A stretch of 64,000 nucleotides of DNA from Megaleporinus macrocephalus (Eukaryota > Chordata > Actinopteri > Characiformes > Anostomidae): assembly GCA_021613375.1 (NCBI GenBank), contig CM038726.1, positions 7,248,349 to 7,312,348 of the forward strand. The letters are read 5' to 3'. This document shows, piece after piece, positions 52,101 through 58,640 of this stretch (position 1 is the stretch's first letter; every line of letters begins with the position of its first letter). The notes beneath the pieces are model-generated. The model saw nothing but the letters and a program-made list of their open reading frames with translations. It did no database searches and was not told the origin of the DNA. The translations under genes and the position numbers were made by a program.

Positions 52101-55100
52101 GAGACTGGGACAGAGATTTATCTTCCAACAAGACAATGATCCAAAACATAAAGCAAAATCTATAATGGAATGATTCACAAATAAACGTATCCAGGTGTTA
52201 CAATGGCCAAGTCAAAGTCCAGACCTGAATCCAATTGAGAATCTGTGGAAAGAGCTGAAAACTGCTGTTCACAAACGCTCTCCATCAAACCTCACTGAGC
52301 TCGAGCTGTTTTGCAAGTAAGAATGAGCAAAAATTTCAGTCTTTCGATGTGCAAAACTAATAGAGACATACCCCGAACGACCTGCAGCTGTAATCGCAGC
52401 AAAAGATGGCGCTACAAAGTATTAATGCAAGGGGGCCGAATAATATTGCATGCCCCACTTTTCAGTTTTTTATTTCTAAAAAAAAGTTTAAAATATCCAA
52501 TAAATTTCGTCCCACTTGTTGATTCTTCACAAAAAATTACTATTTCATATCTTTATGTTTGAAGCCTGAAATGTGGCAACAGGTTGAAAAGTTCAAAGGA
52601 GCCAAATAATTTTGCTAAACACTGTACACAAACTGCCTACTACTTTACCGCTTGAGCAGTACCTACTGACTCTAATCTAGTACCTATTGACTTTTCAGAC
52701 GCTTCTTTAGTCTGTGGTTTGTGAAGTATTGCTAGCGAATCTTGTTATATACTGAGCGTTTGCTTGTCCTTGCTTGTGCTTTACCAGTTTTTGATCTTTT
52801 TGCCTAGCCCTTTGTATACTGTTTGTCTTCTGGACCGATATTTGTTATTAGAATAAAGTCAATCATGTACAAAAAGTTGTTACTTGAATAGAATGACCAA
52901 AGACCTAATAATGTTTCAAGACATTGTGGTATAGCTTCCAGTCTAATTCTTATGATTTACTCTGCACCTCCACAGTTGCCCACAGCTACTGAAGGATTCA
53001 TGCCTGAAATTATTGAAAGCAGTTCAGAAGCTAAGAATATTAACTTGTACAGGTACTGTGTTTCTTCATTTTTTAATTATTCAAAACAAGAAAGTTAGTC
53101 AATTTTGAGGAAGATGTATTTACTTGACATTTCTTCAGGTATCTGTGCCCTCATGCTGGTCAGTTTCGATGCAAACTGACCAACCTAATTTTTGAGATGA
53201 AGAGTAAAGGGGAAGTGATGTACAGTATAAACTCGTGGGATCCCCGACTGTTGGATGGTTTAGGTCAGATGGAGCCGGCAGGTCCTCTTTACAACATTGA
53301 CTGCTTTGAAGGTTTAATCAGCCACCTGCACCTCCCACACTGTGAGATACAATATGGTAAGTTTCATTTTCACTAATGCTGATTTTTGCCATTTAAACAA
53401 AAGTTATCACACTGATTATAATTATGAAAATAACCATACTATTGTTTTTACATCATTTCATAGTTGGAAATGGTCTTCTTGTTCTGAGTCTTTGTACTCT
53501 TTGGCTGTTCTATTTAAATGTTTTTGTTTAGTAACCAAAACAATCCCTCGATAATGGAACATAATTTTGCCCACTGTCGCTTGGAGCTTTTGTGAGGCAC
53601 AGGCACTGTCTTTCCACCCTTGTATGTCTGTCATCAGTGCAACTGCCACAGTCACTAATCCAAGACCTTACCTCACTTTCTCTATCTGTTACTCCTTTAT
53701 CTGTTACTTCTCACATCTTCTTTGCCAAGACATCACAGTATGAATTAATTCATTCAATGACAATAACATTCTGCTGCGTATGTTAAACATCACTAAGTCT
53801 GTTTAAAAGAACTTTCTTTGAAAGATTTGGGAAATTTTCTGGCTATAAAATAAATTTGTATAATTCAGTACTAACACTTCTGAATCATACCAAATCAGTC
53901 ATTTGTATTTTTGATCTATTTATTCCCATTACATAACTATTAACATTCTTAAAAAGTTACAGTGGGAGTTTAGTTTTTGTTTGACTTCTATGCTATAGAC
54001 ATGTTTGTTTGGCTCTGCCTTTGTTGACTGTCTAACAGGCCGAAATCTATAAAAAAATATATCATTGGTGTAAAATAATCATTTTCTGGATTTGTTTCCT
54101 AGAGATTTTGGGTCTCTCATAACCTAGTGAACTGCCTAAGTAGGTACTGAGGACGTACACAGCATTGTATCCGACATCTTTCTTCATAAGACAGATTTTT
54201 GAGACCCTCTAGTTGGAGAGCAGCTGTATCACAGCTTTTTTCCGCCCACTGCATGCGACCAGTGTTTTAGCTTAGTTTAGCGTAGTTTCAGAATAAATGA
54301 TAAAACTGCTAAATCGTCAAAGACTAGTCACAAAGTTGCAAATAAAAAAATATTTTATGTGGTTGTATGACAAGAAACAAATTAAAACACCAGAGAGAAC
54401 TGGAAAAACTTGTATTTGAGAATGAATTCTCTACTTGTGGGTTTGCTTTTGTCCATCATGTTGGAATTTTTTTGCTTGCGTTGCATTATGCGATTTCCAA
54501 AGCAGCCGAGGAACTGTTAGATGCTTCCCTTTGATAGGGCCAAAACAAGGTGCCTCAGTAGACAGTATATTTAAGGTATCTAATAATCGGGACAACCTAT
54601 CGTTGGGGGCATGCATACTATGACTTAAAATGCTGTCTGTGGATACTCACTAGATTTTGACCTTTTATTTACATACAGAAGAAAATACAAAAAGTAGTAA
54701 GCCGTTTGGTTTTTTAAACAGTATAATGTTAAATGTCAAAAGTGACATAGCATGCTATTTGGGATTCTTTGTTATTTATAATGTCCAGTGTATTTAAGAC
54801 ACATAATATGATATAGGCCAATACAATATTCAATTATGTTTATGTTCTGTTTAAAGGACATTTTTTTGGATATACTGTGCCAAATGTCTTGGTGAAAACA
54901 TTGGAACAAAATTTCAAGTGTATTAAAGCACAAAAAATCTGAATTATATTGCCTTTTCATTAAAAGAGTTCTTGATTTCTTCATAGTCTACTAGTATGTT
55001 GAATAACTAGATATGGTGTTGAGTGAGAACTATGTACTTAGTAATAAGTTCAATTAATACTGATCAGCAAATGTACCTGGCCTTGCACCATGCCACGCCG

Positions 55101-58076
55101 TTGCAGTAAGTTGCTACTTAAAATTCAAAAAGGTCGGCAGGTTAATTTTTTCCATTCCTCAAGGCTTTGGTACAGAAACGAGAGAACTTCACAAAAAGTG
55201 CACAGACTGTTCTGCCCTCGCAGGAAAGCAGTCTAATTTTTTACTGTCTGTGAATTAACTAAAAAAAAAATTCTTTTTTTATACAGAGGCAAACAAGGCT
55301 GACCTGGCAGTGGCACACTTCACTGGGGAAAATATAGAGGTCATACCACCAGTGAAAGTCACAAACTCCCATGTGATTATTAGCATCCAAGACCTTTCTC
55401 TCTTTGGCCTTTTGAAAAAAATGATACTTTCCAATACCATAAATGCCCAAGTCCTACTTTTCTATAAAGAAATTATGGGCAAGAAAAGCTGGAAACAACT
55501 ACACATTCATTTACTGCCGGTGAACGTACCAGTTAAAGAGGTAATCAGGGTTTATTAGCATTCTTTATTTTAATATGCAAACCATCTTTAGAAACCTTTT
55601 ATATGATTAGAAAAAACTTAACTGACATTAAGTCATAGTGGTGAGATAACATACCAATTCAAAACATTGATAAAATGACAATTTTTGTAATAATAATAAC
55701 TTTTTATTTAACAATTTTATTATCTAATGGAAAATAACTTCCATTTTATTGGACATGTGTCTGTAATCAACAATGTCAGGTTTTTGCAAGTGTCATAATT
55801 ATCAAATCACTATTTACTGCCAGCCTTGGTATCGGGAGTAAGTGGTTTATTATAATCTCTAACAGTATTTTGCGCTGTGAGAAAGAAACTCCCATGAATG
55901 TACGTCCAAAATGTACACACAAAAAAATGATACTTTATTCAAGATATATTTTAACAAGACTTTGTGGTATGACAGTTATGCTTGCATTTGTGAGTGCATG
56001 TATTATTCTTTGCTCTAAAAACAGCAAAGTTTTTAGCTAATTTCCCATAGCTAGGGTTAACAAGAACAAAACACAATTGAAAGATTTCTCTCTTCTCAGT
56101 GTTACTTTAAACATTATTGTAAATGACAAGTCAAATCAGCATCCAACTTCGCCCTATATAACTTAGCTCGTTCCCTAAACTCAAGACACTCTCAGGTACT
56201 TATCCAGCACTAATTTTTTCATATAAATCATAAATCATAATTCATATAAGTCTTTTTTTCTGTCAGGTAGGGATAAAGCATAAAGACACCACATACCTTG
56301 AGACCAGCTCCACATGTGAACTTACCACAGGTAAAAAATACAAACCGTCCTGTGATCCCCATGTATCTCAACCAAAGGTAAAGTCCAGCCTACACAATCA
56401 CATCCAAAGCTTTTTTGAGGAAATGTCTTACTATTTATGTTTTAAAGACTTATTTTTAATGCTGTCATTTCAACTTTGCTATGACACGTTTTCCTAGGTT
56501 GCCAAATTTGTGCGTGACTATGGTCCAAACTATCACCCCACATTTGTGGTATTATTTGAAGCTGAGAAAATTACAGTAAGCATTTTGGATCAAGATGACG
56601 TAGAGGTGTGGGAACCACATTGGATCTTTCTTACAAGTGAAAAAACAGGTGAGTCAAGTTATATATATACACACACAAGAAATATCTGGATATTTTTGAG
56701 AAGCCTGTGTCTGTGTTTTGATGTCTTGTCCATAAGTCTGTTTAGGTCACAGAGTTTAAAACACTGCCATGGTGGAGATCTTGGGCAAAACCAATTTCCC
56801 TAATGAAAGGAACATAATGTACTCTGATTATGTCTGCATATATAAACAAGCTAGATAAAAACTGCATTTGGAGGTGCTCATATTACTCACAAATCTTAGG
56901 GATTTTTTAGGCATATTATTTAGTTAAAATATTAAAGTCTTGATTTCTGTCTCATTATTTCAGATCACAGTGCAGAGACAAGCCCACTTAAAATGGACAC
57001 AGGTATGCTGTTCTTCAGTAATATTTAGTGCTGCATATTAAAAAAACAGTTCATAATAAAATTGCTTAATAAACCAGTAACTGACCATTAATAGCTATAA
57101 ACAAATAATTAGCCACTCAGAATCTTAAAATGTACAAACATTTATAAATAATGGTGGATGTAGTTTTATATTTATAAATTACATAAATGTAAATGATGTT
57201 GTTCTGTACATAAACCATGAAATAAACAATAAATAATTTCAGTAATAAATACTGAGTATGTATTTTGACATTTAGACAACATGCAAAACTGTAACTATGA
57301 CTAAGTCATGACAAACACTTCTTGCATTTATTTAAAAAAATAATAATTATTATTAACACATTTGTTATACACATTTGTTAACAGAAGCTATACCCTCTTG
57401 CAGAAGTTAAGATATTTTTCATCATATGCACTTTCTGGAATAAATGTAAAGTTTATGTAACTATTTAAAAGTTATTTGAAAGTTAGCAATTTGCAGCAAT
57501 GATTTGTATGCATGTGTTGATGGTGTACAATTTATTTAGTACTAAAATGTTTTATTGTAAATGTACCTAAATAAAACTTGTAAAACACTCAAATATGAAT
57601 ACACATTTTAACAGCTGTAATTTCAAATCATTTGCACATTCACATACGGTGATGATTGAATCATTTGTTTACAGCTATAATGGTCAGTAAATGTTTTATT
57701 AAACATTATTATAAAATGTTAGCAGATTCTGTGGAGCAGGCTTTATATTGCTGAAGACTGTTAGGCTTTAATTATGACCAATTTTATTTGAATCTTCATT
57801 TCAGGGGCTGAATTTGTGGATAAGAACAGAGAAAAGCTCATTCAGAGAGTTCCCTCAGTGATGGAGATAGCAGACTGTCTAAAATGCAAAATCATGATCA
57901 CTGCTGAAATGTACTGCAGTGTACAAGCTGCAAAAACATCGCAGGAGCAAATGAGAATCTTGTTCAGAGCTCTAGACTCAGGAGGAACAGCTGTGAAAGA
58001 AGAATTCTATGAGATCCTTCATAAGAAGCAGCGTTTCTTAGTGGATGACCTGAGGGGTGGACTCAGCAAGGCTTAG
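24225..58076 (+). CDS. Predicted 8xGIMAP(AIG1)-FIIND-CARD gene (whole model)
   Basis: Model joined by hand: 24225-24258, 24541-25245, 27033-27728, 29640-30344, 31289-31993, 33743-34438, 36349-37053, 37998-38702, 40450-41148, 44869-45052, 48334-48377, 49596-49687, 52976-53052, 53139-53356, 55287-55540, 56267-56377, 56498-56648, 56964-57002, 57805-58076. Each junction has AG/GT signals and matching phase. The total is 7092 nt, about 2363 residues: AIG1 domains at roughly 12-1883, Ser-rich linker 1884-2016, ZU5+UPA (FIIND) 2016-2260, CARD 2273-2363. From family knowledge, GIMAPs are immune GTPases and FIIND-CARD is the signalling end of NLRP1 and CARD8. I infer a cytosolic inflammasome-type sensor. 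Only one start-type exon was seen for the eight GTPase exons, which favours one gene over eight. Alternatives are several overlapping transcripts, or fewer GTPase exons per mRNA. Exons are certain in type; the full-length joining is inferred. Confidence 0.62.
24541..25245 (+). CDS. GIMAP/AIG1 GTPase domain exon 1
   Basis: Symmetric phase 1-1 exon of 705 nt (235 codons). P-loop GCRDAGKSS at residues 14-22; G3-like [21 protein letters not shown], with TCGD in the G4 position; GNRYHVLNN near G5; then a charged coiled-coil tail [14 protein letters not shown]. The tail ends in MC, with the donor GTAAGT overlapping Cys. In vertebrates this family (GTPases of immunity-associated proteins) acts in lymphocyte survival and pathogen defence. 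The D of the usual DxxG is E here. If the intron is retained, the frame stops two codons on (AAG TAA), giving a one-domain product. Confidence 0.93.
25698..26875 (-). mobile_element. Mariner-type element, antisense, copy 1 of 3
   Basis: Left inverted end TACAACCCCAAATCCAAAAA with GTTGGGACGCTGTGTACAATTT. The interior is the complement of a mariner transposase region (GGGGCGTGTCTACCATTGTG, AAGCTGCCCACACCATAG, CCAAAAAGAATTTAAAATTT). The right end stops at GATTAAAATATGGATTTATGAGC without an inverted repeat. Its 69-codon plus-strand ORF is only a by-product. Confidence 0.75.
26582..26640. repeat. Poly-C run of about 50 bases
   Basis: CCCCCGCCCA followed by an uninterrupted C run to 26640, then AAAGATCATG. 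The two sister introns read only CATACCCCCAAAGATCATG at the same place (about 33347 and 40051). So this is a private expansion of a C5 tract, or an assembly fault. Confidence 0.9.
27033..27728 (+). CDS. GIMAP/AIG1 GTPase domain exon 2
   Basis: 696 nt, phase 1-1. P-loop [44 protein letters not shown]. The tail [22 protein letters not shown] is shorter than in exon 1. Nearly identical to exon 5 (differences include QCMKR/QCVKR, RYHVL/RYHLL, FEMDR/FEIDR). It opens the first 6.7-kb duplicated unit. The donor GTAAGT again overlaps the last Cys codon with an in-frame TAA just inside the intron. Confidence 0.93.
27975..29010 (-). mobile_element. Ty3/gypsy pol C-terminal fragment, antisense
   Basis: Minus strand 28270-28382 reads [20 protein letters not shown] and then KPVVPGPL, the segment between integrase and chromodomain of fish gypsy elements. 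[15 protein letters not shown] follows. The rest to 29010 is probably the same element, decayed. Repeated at 34685-35720. Confidence 0.65.
29017..29455 (+). mobile_element. Solo LTR with CCATC target duplication
   Basis: 439 bp from TGTCACTCAT to GGTTCGTCACA, flanked on both sides by CCATC (29012-29016 and 29456-29460), a perfect 5-bp target duplication. It contains a TATAAAG word near 29174 and ATTAAAGCCTC near the 3' end, as in gypsy LTRs. Confidence 0.85.
29475..29618 (+). mobile_element. Tc1-like fragment abutting GTPase exon 3
   Basis: Text such as GGTGAAAGAATGGGTCACTCTCAGGAG and TGTGCAAAAAGTCCAGTTGTGAAATTTC is the start of a common fish Tc1 family. It ends about 20 bases before the acceptor of exon 3, so the pyrimidine tract and branch-point area lie at or inside transposon-derived sequence. 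Confidence 0.7.
29640..30344 (+). CDS. GIMAP/AIG1 GTPase domain exon 3
   Basis: 705 nt, phase 1-1, acceptor TTTTCTCCTGCAG. P-loop [30 protein letters not shown], long coiled-coil tail [24 protein letters not shown]. Protein identical to exon 6. An open frame continues upstream through the Tc1 fragment to an ATG at 29528, but that part is intron in this model. After the donor the frame reads 13 more codons before TAG, unlike the other copies, which stop at once. Confidence 0.93.
30753..30832 (+). mobile_element. tRNA-derived SINE or tRNA pseudogene
   Basis: Contains a box A-like TAGTAGTTAAGCATTGG and a box B-like GGAGTTCAAGTCCTG at tRNA-like spacing, followed by CTCAC and a T9 run as in pol III terminators. 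Too degraded to be a functional tRNA. Repeated at 37462-37541. Confidence 0.45.
30963..31078. repeat. CGATCGGCCGAT palindromic transposon fragment
   Basis: Dense GATCGGCC/GGCCGATC words (GATCGATCGGCTATG, TATCGGCCGATTTTT, GATCGGTGATCGGCCGATAT), typical of short non-autonomous fish DNA elements. Repeated at 37672-37787. Confidence 0.6.
31289..31993 (+). CDS. GIMAP/AIG1 GTPase domain exon 4
   Basis: 705 nt, phase 1-1, acceptor TTCCTCCTGCAG. P-loop [31 protein letters not shown], coiled-coil tail [23 protein letters not shown]. Nearly identical to exon 7 (DDSH/GDSH, RIILL/RIVLL, EQYIE/EQHIE). It starts with AT rather than GT, so the junction codon becomes TAT (Tyr) after exon 3, where the others give Cys or Gly. 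In-frame TAA just inside the following intron. Confidence 0.93.
31994..33742 (+). other. Intron with mariner fragment, unit copy 2
   Basis: Same structure as 25246-27032, with the antisense mariner fragment at about 32463-33595 and a C5 tract in place of the poly-C run. Confidence 0.75.
32463..33595 (-). mobile_element. Mariner-type element, antisense, copy 2 of 3
   Basis: Same left end and interior as the copy at 25698, with the same missing right end. The shared truncation shows one insertion spread by duplication, not three insertions. Confidence 0.75.
33743..34438 (+). CDS. GIMAP/AIG1 GTPase domain exon 5
   Basis: 696 nt, phase 1-1. Duplicate of exon 2 with only a few amino-acid differences. 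P-loop [26 protein letters not shown], tail ending RSQMC. First exon of the second 6.7-kb unit. Confidence 0.93.
34685..35720 (-). mobile_element. Ty3/gypsy pol fragment, antisense (second copy)
   Basis: Copy of 27975-29010 carried by the tandem duplication, with the same broken frame on the minus strand. Confidence 0.65.
35727..36164 (+). mobile_element. Solo LTR, duplicated copy
   Basis: 438 bp, the same LTR as 29017-29455 with one T fewer, and with the same CCATC duplications on both sides (35722-35726, 36165-36169). The insertion therefore predates the 6.7-kb duplication. Confidence 0.85.
36183..36327 (+). mobile_element. Tc1-like fragment abutting exon 6 (second copy)
   Basis: Copy of 29475-29618, again ending about 20 bases before the exon acceptor. 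Confidence 0.7.
36349..37053 (+). CDS. GIMAP/AIG1 GTPase domain exon 6
   Basis: 705 nt, phase 1-1. Its protein is identical to exon 3; I noticed a silent change (GAT/GAC in WWRDV). P-loop [24 protein letters not shown]. Confidence 0.93.
37462..37541 (+). mobile_element. tRNA-derived SINE or tRNA pseudogene (second copy)
   Basis: Duplicate of 30753-30832. Confidence 0.45.
37672..37787. repeat. CGATCGGCCGAT palindromic fragment (second copy)
   Basis: Duplicate of 30963-31078. Confidence 0.6.
37998..38702 (+). CDS. GIMAP/AIG1 GTPase domain exon 7
   Basis: 705 nt, phase 1-1. Near-duplicate of exon 4. P-loop [31 protein letters not shown], coiled-coil tail ending REHIRSYMC. Followed by donor GTAAGT with an in-frame TAA. 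Confidence 0.93.
38703..40449 (+). other. Intron with mariner fragment, unit copy 3
   Basis: Third copy of the mariner-bearing intron (mariner part about 39171-40290). It ends in a different acceptor, TTTTTTCGAACAG, and its last 200 bases are more diverged than in the other two copies. Confidence 0.75.
40450..41148 (+). CDS. GIMAP/AIG1 GTPase domain exon 8 (last)
   Basis: 699 nt, phase 1-1. P-loop [31 protein letters not shown]. The tail [23 protein letters not shown] is the most diverged. Its start resembles exons 2 and 5, its middle resembles exons 3 and 6 (KENYRN, FTFGD), suggesting recombination or gene conversion. The donor is GTTAGT (41149), weaker than GTAAGT elsewhere, and the read-through frame stops at once (CGT TAG). 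Splicing C to TG of 44869 gives Leu-Asn-Glu-Asp and enters the linker. This junction is the least certain in the model. Confidence 0.88.
41290..43424 (+). mobile_element. Degenerate Ty3/gypsy retrotransposon in intron
   Basis: In order: aspartic protease region at 41440-41700 ([14 protein letters not shown] with the DSG motif); RT fragment at about 42000-42240 ([17 protein letters not shown]); RNase H remnants; integrase-like region at 42640-42800 ([25 protein letters not shown]); and the post-integrase region at 42985-43330 ([17 protein letters not shown]). Stops and frameshifts throughout. It ends in a G-rich tract (GACAGGGGGGG, 43411-43421) that looks like the polypurine tract. It lies between the last GTPase exon and the linker exons. 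Confidence 0.85.
43425..44280 (+). repeat. Putative 3' LTR of the gypsy element
   Basis: Begins TGTCTGAGAGG directly after the polypurine tract. The right end is placed near CTGTCATCACA by TG...CA logic only. No target duplication was verified because the 5' LTR is missing. Confidence 0.45.
44869..45052 (+). CDS. Linker exon 1 (Ser-rich)
   Basis: 184 nt, acceptor ATCACTTCCAG, donor GTAAGT, phase 1 in and 2 out. Encodes [20 protein letters not shown], then a GSDSSS stretch and ...[13 protein letters not shown]. No domain recognised; the acidic/serine-rich composition suggests a flexible, possibly phosphorylated linker. Supported by good splice sites and by a frame that continues exactly into the next exon. 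Confidence 0.7.
45755..45945 (+). mobile_element. Tc1-like 5' fragment
   Basis: CAATCAAAGTGTCACATGATC... and CCAAAGAGCTCTCCAAACTGGCCAGAGACAAAGTTGTGG match the 5' part of a common fish Tc1 transposon. No transposase remains. Confidence 0.6.
46676..46890 (-). mobile_element. L2-type LINE 3' end (antisense)
   Basis: (CAAGT)n repeat followed by GGGTTTTTATTGTCATTTC; almost the same as 19320-19500. Confidence 0.7.
46904..47308 (+). mobile_element. Solo LTR with GTTGG target duplication
   Basis: 405 bp beginning TGTTTCGTCA and ending TTCATGACA, flanked by GTTGG at 46899-46903 and 47309-47313. Contains ACAATAAACGCTC near its 3' end as a polyadenylation signal. It inserted right at the end of the L2 fragment. 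Confidence 0.85.
47930..48200 (+). mobile_element. Common teleost SINE-like repeat
   Basis: Box A-like GTAGTGGTTAGCACTGTCC, then the widely dispersed fish text GTGGGTTTCCTCCAGGTACT, TTTCCTCCCACAGTCCAAAC and GGACTGGCGACCTGTCCAGG. Confidence 0.65.
48334..48377 (+). CDS. Linker exon 2 (44-nt micro-exon)
   Basis: Acceptor TATTCTAG, donor GTAAGT, phase 2 in and 1 out. Encodes [16 protein letters not shown]. Very short, but flanked by strong splice sites and in the right frame on both sides. Confidence 0.65.
48657..48900 (-). mobile_element. LINE 3' end with (GATTCAAG)n tail
   Basis: Three GATTCAAG repeats, then GACACTTTATTGTCATTCGC and GGTGGAACGAAATTGTGGTACCC: the antisense 3' end of a second L2-type LINE subfamily. 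Confidence 0.65.
49106..49171. repeat. (TA)n microsatellite
   Basis: About 66 bases of uninterrupted TA repeat within the intron. Confidence 0.97.
49596..49687 (+). CDS. Linker exon 3
   Basis: 92 nt, acceptor TTTCATACAG, donor GTGAGT, phase 1 in and 0 out. Encodes [20 protein letters not shown], then [11 protein letters not shown]. Acidic and Ser-rich, no domain. Confidence 0.7.
50986..52870 (+). mobile_element. Gypsy-type LTR split by a DNA transposon
   Basis: Left part at 50986-51175 (TGTCATGCCTTCAGACCTG... AATTAGTTTGTATATAGGGTA) and right part at about 52705-52870 (GTCTGTGGTTTGTGAAGTATTGC... TTATTAGAATAAAGTCAATC) read as one LTR interrupted in the middle. The extreme 3' end appears lost. 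The insert carries a Tc1 copy and flanking TAGTAGGCGAAGTC/AGTAGTATACGAACGG repeats. Confidence 0.5.
51440..52635 (+). mobile_element. Tc1-family transposon, transposase pseudogene
   Basis: N-terminal helix-turn-helix part at 51486-51880 ([29 protein letters not shown]). A frame change follows, then the catalytic part at 51826-52171 with [11 protein letters not shown] (first D), [12 protein letters not shown] and [12 protein letters not shown] (second D), a stop at 52171, and [15 protein letters not shown] (the E) at about 52215-52260. All DDE positions are visible but the frame is broken, so it is inactive. The 3' end text GCCAAATAATTTTGC at about 52600 is typical of the family. Confidence 0.9.
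52976..53052 (+). CDS. Linker exon 4 / FIIND lead-in
   Basis: 77 nt, acceptor CACCTCCACAG, donor GTACTG, phase 0 in and 2 out. Encodes [20 protein letters not shown], then NINLYR. It leads directly into the ZU5 domain. Acidic and Ser-rich. Confidence 0.75.
53139..53356 (+). CDS. FIIND exon 1: ZU5 subdomain
   Basis: 218 nt, acceptor TTTCTTCAG, donor GTAAGT, phase 2 in and 1 out. Encodes [20 protein letters not shown] ... [10 protein letters not shown] ... [12 protein letters not shown] ... [11 protein letters not shown]. This matches the ZU5 half of NLRP1/CARD8 FIINDs: an aromatic-x-x-x-P-x-A-G-x-F-x-C start, a central W-D, A-G-P-L-x-x-I, and H-L-P-H. In these proteins the ZU5 part holds the cleaved UPA-CARD fragment until its own degradation frees it. 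It is followed, in phase, by the exon at 55287. Confidence 0.92.
53357..55286 (+). other. Intron within the FIIND
   Basis: AT-rich, 1.9 kb. No transposon or exon recognised. A run of A then T bases precedes the acceptor TTATACAG at 55279-55286. Confidence 0.5.
55287..55540 (+). CDS. FIIND exon 2: autoprocessing region and start of UPA
   Basis: 254 nt, phase 1 in and 0 out. Encodes [18 protein letters not shown] ... [15 protein letters not shown] ... [13 protein letters not shown] ... [13 protein letters not shown]. It aligns without gaps to the human NLRP1 region from VAHF through the cleavage site. The catalytic His is at 55316-55318 (model residue about 2099) and the Ser at 55397-55399 (about 2126), 27 residues apart as for NLRP1 H1186 and S1213. 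The residue before the Ser is Leu, where NLRP1 and CARD8 have Phe. The UPA then begins. Self-cleavage is plausible but unproven. Confidence 0.92.
55541..56266 (+). other. Intron within the UPA
   Basis: AT-rich, no recognised repeat or exon. Confidence 0.5.
56267..56377 (+). CDS. FIIND exon 3: UPA, middle
   Basis: 111 nt, phase 0-0, acceptor TTTTTCTGTCAG, donor GTAAAG. Encodes [20 protein letters not shown], then [17 protein letters not shown]. It corresponds to the UPA strands around the central basic turn of NLRP1-type proteins. It contains three Cys and Thr-rich stretches. Confidence 0.85.
56498..56648 (+). CDS. FIIND exon 4: UPA, C-terminal part
   Basis: 151 nt, acceptor GTTTTCCTAG, donor GTGAGT, phase 0 in and 1 out. 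Encodes [20 protein letters not shown], then [25 protein letters not shown]. The pattern 'I-x-V-x-I-x-D-x-x-x-x-x-V-W-E' matches the end of the UPA domain in NLRP1 and CARD8 (…LxVKDKKDETLVWEALV). In those proteins the UPA helps CARDs cluster. Confidence 0.9.
56649..57804 (+). other. Introns around the 39-nt exon
   Basis: Very AT-rich (much TTTATTTAAAT), with no repeat or exon other than 56964-57002. Confidence 0.5.
56964..57002 (+). CDS. Small pre-CARD exon
   Basis: 39 nt, phase 1-1, acceptor TTATTTCAG, donor GTATGC. Encodes [14 protein letters not shown], the short hinge between UPA and CARD. Its homologues in the upstream paralog are at 715 and 2229; conservation of sequence, phase and order makes it a real exon despite its size. 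Confidence 0.75.
57805..58076 (+). CDS. CARD exon, terminal coding exon of main gene
   Basis: 272 nt including the stop TAG at 58074-58076, acceptor TTCATTTCAG, phase 1 in. Encodes [29 protein letters not shown], ... [14 protein letters not shown] ... [18 protein letters not shown]. Six-helix CARD of the NLRP1/CARD8/ASC type, with the usual VDxxREKLIxRV helix 1. Expected to bind an ASC-like adaptor or a caspase CARD. Intact and clearly related to the CARD at 6773. Confidence 0.95.
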
Positions 58077-58640
58077 AAGACTTTTAGAGGACATGTTCTT
58101 GTTTAGGCGTCTCAATGTTAATTAATAATTATGTTACAGATTGTGTGAATTTATGAAGTGTAAAACAGTATTTTGTCATAATAATAATAATATTTGTATC
58201 ACAGTGAACTGCGCCAGATATTAATCTATCTGCAGCCTTACATAAGAAGTTCTCAATGTGTAGAAACATTGCTCTTTCAACTTTCTAGCTTAAGTTCTTG
58301 GTTTGATCTCCTCTACTCTTGTTTAGAGATTTTGTCAATATCTGTACATTTATATTTCATTGAGTTTCTAAAATGTCTATGATATACTGCAGCAGCTCTG
58401 GGAAGGTTGTGAAATGTTTACTGAGTTGTGCGTATCACTGCGTGGCTGTTAACTCATTTGGTCTTCTTTCCAACCACTATTTTAAACTTATGCTATAAAT
58501 GTCACAAAGTAGTTCACTTCCTTGTTGCCACATGAAGGTTGTACCAACTAAGCACTGCTGTACAAATATCAGAGAAATGTTTAATTTCCAGTCAAAATAA
58601 CATTTAATGACATTTAAGAGATAATTGTTATTAACTGGCC
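58077..58640 (+). other. Probable 3' UTR and flank
   Basis: AT-rich sequence after the CARD stop. No canonical AATAAA was noticed close by, so the cleavage site is undefined. Confidence 0.45.

Larger units (their letters stand above)
49688..52975 (+). other. Intron carrying nested transposons
   Basis: 50020-50140 holds a common fish repeat (AGTTTTAGAGAGCACAACTGGCC). 50290-50520 is unassigned. 50986-52870 is an LTR split by DNA transposons (listed separately). Confidence 0.55.
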
